A stretch of 6,587 nucleotides of DNA. It comes from Bacteroidetes bacterium UBA6183 (lineage in GTDB: Bacteria > Bacteroidota > Bacteroidia > UKL13-3). The stretch is taken from contig DITN01000058.1 in assembly GCA_002422865.1 (NCBI GenBank), positions 1 to 6,587 on the forward strand, given 5' to 3'. Under the pieces are notes generated by a model that had not been told where the DNA came from, searched no databases, and was given only the letters and a program-made list of their open reading frames with translations. A program made the position numbers and the translations under genes. This document shows, piece after piece, positions 1 to 6,300 of the stretch (position 1 is the stretch's first letter; each line of letters opens with the position of its first letter).

Positions 1-107
1 GCACGACTTATGCCATGTTCTCGAGTAATTTCTTCAACCTTTTTACCGTTGTCGAACTCTTTTAAAATGCCTGCAATCTGTGCAGGACTGAATTTGCTCT
101 TTTTCAT
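1..107 (-). CDS. IS3-family transposase OrfA, N-terminal fragment (cut by window edge)
   Basis: This short reading frame starts at ATG 107-105 and runs off the left edge after 35 codons. The peptide begins MKKSKFSPAQIAGILKEF and continues through a KKVEEITREHGIS segment. That is the usual opening of IS3-family OrfA proteins: a basic start, the 'Q-I-x-x-I-L-K-E' helix, then the first helix-turn-helix helix with 'REHGIS' (HTH_Tnp_1 type). In this family OrfA binds the element ends and is fused by a -1 frameshift to the OrfB DDE catalytic part, which would lie beyond the left edge. No Shine-Dalgarno sequence is visible before the ATG. The assignment is by recognised motif. Confidence 0.8.
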   Translation of the reverse strand, partial: MKKSKFSPAQIAGILKEFDNGKKVEEITREHGISR

Positions 108-174
108 GTTTTACAATTTAAAGTTAAGTTTTTTTGTCTACTTTTAAATTGTACTCTTTTTGGGGGGGATTACA
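1..174 (-). mobile_element. IS3-family insertion sequence, terminal part
   Basis: This is one end of an insertion sequence that continues off the left edge. On the minus strand the proposed tip is TGTAATC followed by a run of seven C and then AAAAAG (174 down to about 156). IS3-family ends typically begin with TG and carry a C-run followed by A-run like this. About 50 bases further in, an IS3-type OrfA begins. The exact border at 174 is inferred from the TG end and from where the DUF262 coding sequence stops making family sense. The other end and the target duplication are outside the window, so neither can be checked here. Confidence 0.72.
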
Positions 175-554
175 CCTCTTTCTGTCAATAAGTTGAATTT
201 CCACTCAAATATATTGTCAAGCTGTTCGCTATCCTCTGAATCGTCATCATTTTCGTCTGCAAATTTTTCTATCGTTTTTTTGAACTCTTCTTTGTCTGGA
301 TACAGCCCAAGATATGCTAAAAAAATACTTGTTAATCGTTGTTGTCCGTCAAGTATTAGATTTTGATTTTCGTATGCCCCGATTGTTATTGGGGGAACAA
401 ACAATTTGTCTTTGAATGCGTCAATTAATTTCTTAACGTCCTCTTCATTCCAAACAAAAAAACGTTGATATTTTGGTAGTATAATATTCTTTTTAAGAAT
501 TAATTCTATCCAATGTTTTAGCGAGTATTCTCCGTAATAAACTCTGTTTTCCAT
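144..554 (-). pseudogene. DUF262 (GmrSD-type) protein, truncated by IS insertion
   Basis: The frame starts at ATG 554-552 and ends at a TAA at 146-144, giving 136 residues. The N-terminus has the DUF262 signature. LPKYQRFFVW lies at residues 26-35, a hydrophobic 'FVPPITIG' strand at 52-59, and the ParB/Srx-like motif ILDGQQRLTS at 67-76, with DGQQR as the presumed nucleotide-binding or catalytic core. An acidic stretch (DENDDDSEDSE) follows at 100-110. DUF262 proteins, including the GmrS half of the modification-dependent nuclease GmrSD, are normally several hundred residues long. Here only about 126 native residues remain. The last ten codons (GVIPPKKSTI) are read from the end of the adjoining insertion sequence, so the gene is interrupted rather than naturally short. 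The downstream half (often DUF1524, HNH-type) may lie beyond the IS. Many relatives act in phage defence; that role is inferred from the family only. Confidence 0.8.
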
Positions 555-813
555 AGTTGAATTTCTTTGTCTGTTTTACTGTTAACTTTCTGTTTGTAGG
601 GCGTCCCTTAAAATGACCGCCAACTTATTTATATGTGCACCTCAAGCCTATTGCTATTACACACAATACTTCCATAAACATCATATTGTGCAGGTCTATC
701 CACTTATAAACGGGTATAGGTTGGGTAATATTTTTAGGAAATAAAAAGGGAATTGGGCTAGTGGTTTTCATTTAGGTTAGGGGTTAAATGGAATACCAAA
801 TAAAGAAATTATG
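555..813. other. Intergenic stretch without recognisable gene
   Basis: No gene is convincing here. The only open frames are very short, for example a 43-codon ATG frame at 613-744 on the plus strand with an odd composition rich in Tyr and His. The stretch from about 590 to 635 is GC-richer than its surroundings and contains GGCGTCCC and GACCGCC, which pair only weakly. I see no clear Bacteroidota-type promoter (TTG / TAnnTTTG) for the DUF262 gene on the minus strand. The region past 814 belongs to the repeat family described separately. Confidence 0.6.
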
Positions 814-850
814 GGTACAAAAACAAATTATAAGGATATACCGCGAAGAG

Positions 851-896
851 ATTGAACCACAGAGGCACAAAGACACAGAGGTTGCTTCGCAATTTT
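851..896 (+). repeat. 46-bp exact direct repeat, copy 1
   Basis: This copy is identical at every base to 1166-1211 when compared by eye. It starts ATTGAACCACAGAGGCAC and ends in TTGCTTCGCAATTTT, which includes a small hairpin (TTGC-ttc-GCAA). After the repeat both copies continue with a diverged linker and then GGCTCACAGAAACC. Confidence 0.9.
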
Positions 897-1165
897 AAGG
901 GCTCACAGAAACCACGGAAGGTCACAGAAGGTTGAAACGCAGAGGCGCTGAGCACGCGGAGGGATGCCTTTGGCATTGATTTTTTTAGCGAAGGCGTAAA
1001 GGGATTAAACCGTAGCGGGCAAAGCTTATACCGCAAGTGTTTTTGTGTAATTCAGTGCAGTCTGTGAGAGGAAAAAATGAATTGGGCGTTTAACCACGGA
1101 GGTTGCTCCGCAATTGTAATGGCTTAGAATACACGGAATTTCACAGAAGGTTATATCGCAAAGGA

Positions 1166-1211
1166 ATTGAACCACAGAGGCACAAAGACACAGAGGTTGC
1201 TTCGCAATTTT
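1166..1211 (+). repeat. 46-bp exact direct repeat, copy 2
   Basis: This is the second identical copy of the 851-896 repeat, 315 bases further on in the same orientation. It is followed by a longer T/A-rich linker and then the same GGCTCACAGAAACC block. It lies about 60 bases beyond the 3' end of the dinD-like gene. Confidence 0.9.
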
Positions 1212-1274
1212 TAATTTTTATTGGCTCACAGAAACCTTGGACAGGTGCAATAAATAATAAAACAAATTGGCAAT

Positions 1275-2111
1275 CTATTTTTTCTTCTTTGCACCTTTTA
1301 GTAGCTTTTTTTCGTCACCATCCAATTTTCGCTGTAATTTTTTTACATCTTCTGCAGGTGGTAAGTCCTCTGGTACAATGCCTCTTTGGGTTAACATATT
1401 TCTTACAGCCTTGTTATTGTCTATGTGTTCTTTTTCAATTTTACTTTGGCCTTTTAAGTCTTTGTTTTGTACGTTTAATCCAGTCATTTCTGCGGCCAAA
1501 TCTTTTGCTTTAATGCTTATGGTGGGTAAGAAATCAGCTACAGGTCTACTCTCCGGGATACCCATTTTACGTTTAAGCATTTGGGTATTTAAATTAAAAA
1601 GAGCCTGATCGCCTTTGCTTCTTATTGTGGCAAATCCTTGACTATCTACCCCTCTTTCATATAAAATGCCGGAAAGTTGTTTTTCGGTTTGGCTAAGTTT
1701 CTCTCTTGCTTTTACACGTTCATATGCCAAAAGTCGTTGTTCAACTAATTCCGCTTTGCGTGTTTGAACAGCAAAATAGTTTTGTGCAAAGGCAATTTCT
1801 TGTTTTCTGCTATCACCATTTTGCGCAATTAAATAACAAGCGTAACGTGTTAAAAGAATATCATCAATCTCTTTTTCAGCGTTTTTGGGCATCGGTATCG
1901 TTTTCCTGATGTCAGGAAAATGATATTCTATTTCTTCACCTGCATTTTTACAGGCATCTTTTGCTTTTTGAATTACTTTTTCAAAATTTTCCCATTTACT
2001 GTATCCCAGTAAATTTTGTAACTCTCTTGCACTCCAACATTCAACACCTTCAAGTTCTGCGGCTGCCAGTTCAAATTGATTAAACAGTTCTTTTATTTCT
2101 TCTGATTTCAT
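1275..2111 (-). CDS. dinD: DinD-like DNA-damage-inducible protein D
   Basis: This frame encodes 278 residues from ATG 2111-2109, close to the length of E. coli DinD (about 274). I chose this start over an in-frame ATG 15 codons upstream (2156) because the extra residues (MVWCLKIPCFLTLLT) look like translated intergenic DNA and the family begins near the chosen site. Recognisable family blocks are WSARELQNLLGY (26-37, BRO-N-like), a KAKDAC segment (49-54), LLTRYACYLIAQNGD (86-100), YFAVQTRKAEL (112-122) and VRNMLTQRGIVPEDLP (236-251). The last ~25 residues are strongly basic and end in GAKKKK. E. coli DinD is SOS-induced and inhibits RecA-driven strand exchange on filaments. That activity is known for the family and is inferred here. 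The protein looks cytoplasmic, with no signal peptide or membrane segment. The gene stands alone between repeat patches, so co-transcription with neighbours is unlikely. A palindrome at 2211-2232 is a possible operator. Confidence 0.87.
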   Translation of the reverse strand: MKSEEIKELFNQFELAAAELEGVECWSARELQNLLGYSKWENFEKVIQKAKDACKNAGEEIEYHFPDIRKTIPMPKNAEKEIDDILLTRYACYLIAQNGDSRKQEIAFAQNYFAVQTRKAELVEQRLLAYERVKAREKLSQTEKQLSGILYERGVDSQGFATIRSKGDQALFNLNTQMLKRKMGIPESRPVADFLPTISIKAKDLAAEMTGLNVQNKDLKGQSKIEKEHIDNNKAVRNMLTQRGIVPEDLPPAEDVKKLQRKLDGDEKKLLKGAKKKK

Positions 2112-2210
2112 AGTTAATAGGGTTAAAAAGCATGGAATTTTTAAACACCACACCAAAGAATTTTATGATGTACCAATTGAATGGCGTATCAAAGAGTATT
2201 GGTTGTTATC

Positions 2211-2232
2211 TTATACTTTATAAAAAGTATAA
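2211..2232. promoter_or_regulatory. Perfect 9-bp palindrome upstream of dinD (candidate operator)
   Basis: TTATACTTT (2211-2219) and AAAGTATAA (2224-2232) are exact reverse complements separated by ATAA. The site lies about 100 bases upstream of the chosen dinD start, on the side where its promoter should be. The AT-rich symmetric form fits a dimeric repressor site and is a poor transcription terminator. Binding by LexA or any other regulator is inference only; no known SOS-box consensus is matched, and I do not see a convincing promoter beside it. Confidence 0.4.
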
Positions 2233-2320
2233 ACTTTCAATGGTGTAAGGGGTTTTAAAATTCGTGTTTTATTTATTTGGCGAATATGGTTTAAATACAA
2301 AACCAAATTTAGAAATTTCA

Positions 2321-2448
2321 GGTACAAAAACAAATGTGTGGTTTGTTCACAGAAACCACGGAAGATATACCTCAAAGAGATTGAATCACAGTTGCACAGG
2401 GGTTACACCGCAAGTGTTTCTGTGCAATTTAGTGAAGTCTGTGAGAGG
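2321..2448 (+). repeat. Interspersed repeat patch, right of dinD
   Basis: This patch reuses blocks of the left-hand patch in the same orientation. They are GGTACAAAAACAAAT (2321-2335), CACAGAAACCACGGAAG (2348-2364), a diverged form of 835-868 at about 2365-2397, and 2403-2448, which matches 1026-1071 with five differences. The order of the blocks differs from the left patch, so this is a shuffled relative rather than a simple duplication. The dinD-like gene therefore sits between related repeats. Confidence 0.75.
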
Positions 2449-2649
2449 TAAATTATTTAAAGAACCACAGTCAGGGTTTAAGATGTTAACGGCATTTCTA
2501 TCAGGTATAAACTTGTTCGTTTTATTTTAGTTCGAAGTTGGCAAGTTCATAGTCAGCGTTTCGTCCGCCTTAGTTGGTTTCTTGGAAAATACCTTTTGCT
2601 ATTGTTCAGAAAGATGATGCGGCAGATGTATGAATTATTTCCCGCAAAA
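2449..2649. other. Intergenic stretch without recognisable gene
   Basis: I see no gene here. A minus-strand open frame at 2553-2750 (65 codons) runs into the neighbouring repeat and through the stem-loop, has no family resemblance I recognise and is probably chance. No tRNA, riboswitch or promoter could be recognised. Confidence 0.55.
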
Positions 2650-2679
2650 ATGCGGTGAATAATTTGTTTTTCACCGCAT
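2650..2679. terminator. Stem-loop with A/T flanks, possible bidirectional terminator
   Basis: ATGCGGTGAA (2650-2659) pairs perfectly with TTCACCGCAT (2670-2679) around a 10-base loop. An A-run (2646-2650) precedes it and G plus TTTT (2680-2684) follows, so either strand would give a GC-containing hairpin followed by a short U-run. It could end transcripts arriving from the large surface-protein gene on the minus strand, although that gene stops some 440 bases away. Confidence 0.5.
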
Positions 2680-2710
2680 GTTTTAAACTGTAGTAAACTT
2701 GTATAATGTT

Positions 2711-2911
2711 TTACCACAAGGTTCACAAAGTTACTAGGCTCAGGAATCACGAGGTGGACAAGGGTTCATTTTCCACTCTTCAATGCCGAAGGCAACCTCC
2801 GTGTTCTCTCTGTGTCTCTGCTTCTCTGTGTTCAATAGCACGTTACCGAAGGTAACTCTTGTGTCCTTGGTGTTTTTCTTTGCGTTCTTTGTGGTTAACT
2901 TCTAATAGTTT
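2711..2911. repeat. ~200-bp repeat element, copy A
   Basis: This is the first of two tandem related units with a period of 201 bases. Its first ~50 bases, starting TTACCACAAGGTTCACAAAG, match copy B with only a couple of differences; the rest is more diverged. Its two ends (2711-2730 and 2878-2898) are imperfect inverted repeats, with four mismatches and one gap over 21 positions by hand alignment. Inside are two small hairpins, TGCC-gaa-GGCA (2784-2794) and GTTACC-gaa-GGTAAC (2842-2856). The second half reads as the reverse complement of the 'cacagaggcacaaag' family found left of dinD. No coding potential is seen. Confidence 0.75.
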
Positions 2912-3090
2912 TTACCACAAGGTTCACAAAGTTACTAGGCTTAGGAATCACGAGGTGCACAAGGTATTATTATCCACTCCTTCATTGCCAAAGGCAACCT
3001 CTGTGTGCTCTCTGCGCCTCTGCTTCTCTGTGGTTTAATAGCATTTGCCGCAGGCAACTCTCAGCGCACTCAGCGCCTCTGCGTTTAAGC
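2912..3090. repeat. ~200-bp repeat element, copy B
   Basis: This second unit lies directly after copy A and starts with the same TTACCACAAGGTTCACAAAG. It carries two hairpins at corresponding places, TTGCC-aaa-GGCAA (2985-2997) and TTGCC-gca-GGCAA (3045-3057). Near its end, 3069-3086 is the exact reverse complement of 935-952 in the patch left of dinD. The unit stops about 30 bases before the stop codon of the surface-protein gene, so it forms that gene's immediate 3' flank. Confidence 0.72.
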
Positions 3091-3119
3091 CAATTGTAGT
3101 CGCTGTGGTTATAAAGCAT

Positions 3120-3386
3120 CTACCTCAGTAACGTTACATTACCTTTTATGCTAAAGTTTTTACCATGGTATCCCGTAGCATTTACCAAATACACATACGT
3201 ATCAGTTTGGCAGGGTTGGCCTTTAAAAGTTCCATCCCATTCAAAGCGCGGGTCGGTTGAAGTAAATATAATTTCGCCCCAACGGTTGGCAATAATAATT
3301 TCAAAAGCGGTAATGTTTTCAATACCAATTTTAAAGAAATCATTTGATCCATCGCCATTAGGTGTAAAGGCATTAGGTACGAATAC
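3120..3386 (-). other. Type B T9SS sorting domain (CHU_C / gliding motility C-terminal domain)
   Basis: This is the C-terminal ~88 residues of the large protein. It opens with VFVPNAFTPNGDGSNDFF, then has a strand with 'FEIIIANRWGEIIF', the 'FEWDGTFKGQPC' turn and 'DTYVYLV', and ends GNVTLLR. These are the recognised hallmarks of the type B sorting domain (Pfam CHU_C, TIGR04131), including the 'P-N-A-F-T-P-N-G-D-G-x-N-D' box, the 'NRWG' box, and a final beta strand ending in a basic residue. It directs passage through the type IX translocon of the outer membrane. Confidence 0.93.
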
Positions 3387-6300
3387 ACTTTCTCTTACGC
3401 GCACATCAATCATTAACGATGTAGAATCTTCGCAACCGGTAAGTGTGTCTTTTGCAGCCAACTTAATTTTGTACCTACCCGGTGTGCTAAACGATGAAGC
3501 AGTTTCGAAAGCAGTATCGGTTTTAACCGTAACAATTTCCCAAATGTATCTATTTCCACCCACCGAGTTGTTAATAAACTGAACGGTATCTTCTTCAACA
3601 TAAATACGGTCTCCGGTTCTTACATAATCAGCACTTGCTAAAGGACGTTTGTTGCCAACTACAGGAGCGTTTGCGGTATCTTTACAACCGTTTTTATTGG
3701 TAACAATTAAACGCACGTTAAAGTTACCCGGTGTTTGGTAAGTAATGTTTTGATTGGCTGTTGTACTTGCACTACCATTGTCGAAATTCCAATTGTATTG
3801 GTAACCTAATCCGGTGGTATTATCTGCCGAAAATGAAACTTGAAAAGGAACACAACCAAACGACCTACTTAGGTTGATGGTTGGTTTAACCATTGAGTCT
3901 ACATAAATGGTTTTATACAAGGTAGTATCACAACTTGTGCTGTTATTTATTACATATAAACTCAAGGTGTTAAATCCTGTTTTATTCCAGCTAACATCAA
4001 CATTACTTTCGTTGTTGTTATTTAATATCAATCCGGTTGTGGCTTGCCACAAGTAGTTGTGGTTAATTTCGGGTACTGTTTGGTAAGTGTGTGGTATTAC
4101 ATTATTACACGCTATTGAGTCACCAATTATTGGTGCACTTGGTGCGTTTCTTAAAGTAATATTTTTATACACTGTGGTATCGCAACCAAAGTTATTTACT
4201 ACCCTTAATTGTAAAGCTGCAAAAGGTTGGTTACCCATTTTGGCAGTTACAACAGTATCGTTACTTGCGCTAATAATATTACCGCCACTTATGTTCCATT
4301 GGTAGGTAATGCCGTTGCGTTGTGTAAACCAATGGTGTGTGCTGTACTGGCAAACATTATCTGGTCCGGTAATGCTTACTACAGGTTTAGGATTAACCGT
4401 AACCGGATAACTAATGGTGGTATCGCATCCAAACGAATTTCGTTGGGTAACAAATACAATAAAGTTTCCGTTTGTATTCCAATCCACTTCAATGGTGGTA
4501 TCATTAATATTTCTAATCACCCCACCATTGGTTTGCCATAATGTATTGGCCGATTTATTTACTGTATAAACAGCCTTGGTTTTTTCGCATAGGCTTTGTA
4601 ACCCTTTTATTACAGGTGTTGGTCTTCCAATAATGTTTACGTATACAATATCCAACGAGTCGCAACCCAACAAAGTAGCCTCTAACAACTTTAATGATCC
4701 CATGCCTGCATTACCCCATCTTACCAATACTGTAGAGTCTTGGTTGGTAATAATTGTACCTCCGTTGCAGGTCCAAAAGTATCCGTTGGTTGGCGTAAAA
4801 GGAGAGCTGTACCAATAGGCTGCATTTTGGCAAACCGAATCAGGTCCTGAAATTTGTGGTAAAGGAGTTGGGTTGATGATAACCGGAAAAGTTATTGAGC
4901 TATCGCAACCAAATATAGAAACCACCCTTAATGTAACAGCACCGCTTGATTGATTTCCCCATCTGATATTTACACTGGCATTGCTATCAACACCCACTAT
5001 GGTACCATTGGTTACGGTCCATTTATACCTTGAAACATTAATAGTATTGGCGGTATACGTTTCTGTATTGTAAGCACAAACAATATTACCGCCCGATACG
5101 AGTGCAATAGGCGTTGGAGATATGTTAATAGGCAATTGCACTGATGAATCGCAGGTAAATAAGTTGGTAACGGTAAGTCTAACTATACCGGCAGTGGTAT
5201 CATTCCAGGTTACATAAATAATGCTGTCTCTGTTGGTGTTAATGGTACCACCTGTTATACTCCAATTGTAGGTGTTACCCATTTGGTATGCTGTGCTGTA
5301 ACTGTATTGTTTGTAGGCACAAGTAGCAGTGTTACCTGTTATAATTGGTAGGGGAGTTGGGTTGATGTTGATGTCACGTATTTCAACGGTATCGCAGCCT
5401 AGCTCGTTGGTAATAATTAAAATAACCTTACCAGTAGTTGCAGCTGTCCAGTTAACGCGTAATAAGGTATCTGTATCAGTTCCTAAAATTGTTCCGCCAT
5501 TAACAAACCATTTGTAAGTATGTAGATTTCGCGAATGGGTACTGTATGTTTTGGTTTTATAACTGCAAACCTCGTTGTCGCCTTCAATAAAAGGTTGAGG
5601 GCGTGGCATAATAACAGTAGGTAATGCAGCTGAAGTATCACAACCGTATTGATTGGTTTTAATTAGTTGAACTAAACCCTGCCCGCTTGTTGGCCAGTTT
5701 ATGGTAATAATGGTATCGTTAGCTGCAACAATTGAACCATTAACCACACCCCAATTGTAGGTGGCGTTGGCGGTTGAGCTGGTGAAGTACTGGCGTAAAT
5801 TTCTTTCACAGATGTTGGTGTCTCCGGTAATGGTGGCAACAGGTTTACCATGTATGGTAATGTTTTTAACAGTTGTCGAATCGCACCCAAAGGTATTGGT
5901 TTGCCTCACGCTTACTGTTCCAACACCGGCTTGTGCCCAAAGCACCCTAATTAACGTATCGTTTAAGGCTGTTGTAATGGTTCCTCCTGTAACATTCCAT
6001 GCATAAGTAGCTCCGGCAACAAAACGAGCAGTAAAGGTTGTTAAAGCATATTCGCATACGGCATTTGGTCCACTTAAAATGGGTACCGGAGTAGGGTTGA
6101 TGGTGATGTTTTTGATTACGGTAGAATCGCAACTAAAGGCATTTGTTTGTCTTACACTTACTGTTCCCGCACCCGCCACACCCCAAAGTACATTTATTAA
6201 AGTATCGTTTAAAGTTGAAGTGATGGTACCACCTGTAACATTCCACACATAAGTAGCACCTGCTACAAATCGTGCAGTGAAGGTAGTTGTTTTTCTTTCA

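Larger units (their letters stand above)
814..1236 (+). repeat. Interspersed repeat patch of 'accacagaggcac' type, left of dinD
   Basis: This non-coding stretch is a mosaic of related repeat pieces. It contains an exact 46-bp direct repeat (851-896 and 1166-1211), a partial third copy around 1091-1115, and blocks seen again to the right of dinD. Those shared blocks are GGTACAAAAACAAAT (814-828 and 2321-2335), CACAGAAACCACGGAAG (904-920 and 2348-2364), and a 46-base block at 1026-1071 that matches 2403-2448 with five differences. The piece AAACGCAGAGGCGCTGAG (935-952) occurs again in inverted form at 3069-3086. Open frames here, such as 809-1036 on the minus strand, are simply translated repeat. 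Similar sequences recur between genes in many environmental bacterial genomes; their function is not known to me. Confidence 0.8.

Noticed and set aside
613..744. 43-codon plus-strand ATG frame upstream of the DUF262 gene
   Set aside because: Very short, unusual Tyr/His-rich composition, no ribosome binding site and no recognisable motif; probably chance.
809..1036. 75-codon minus-strand open frame
   Set aside because: It is the translated reverse complement of the interspersed repeat (LCVFVPLWF-type peptide), which gives chance open frames; no protein family resemblance.
851..1211. CRISPR-like array from spaced 46-bp repeats
   Set aside because: Only two exact copies occur, 315 bases apart, with repeat-family sequence between them rather than unique spacers, and no cas genes are in view.
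1103..1608. Plus-strand open frames of 136 and 113 codons
   Set aside because: They lie mostly opposite the well-supported dinD-like gene or in repeat DNA and show no family motif.
144..2111. Two-gene defence system formed by DUF262 and dinD
   Set aside because: The DUF262 gene is broken, and the two are separated by 720 bases of repeat-rich non-coding DNA; nothing shows they act together.
2112..2156. Upstream in-frame ATG extending dinD by 15 residues
   Set aside because: The extension is a hydrophobic stretch absent from the family as I know it, and the shorter form matches the usual length of DinD.
2132..2248. 38-codon plus-strand ATG frame divergent from dinD
   Set aside because: It starts within the dinD upstream region and covers the palindrome; no motif or ribosome binding site supports it over chance.
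2553..2750. 65-codon minus-strand open frame
   Set aside because: It spans a stem-loop and the edge of a repeat element, with no resemblance to any family I recognise.
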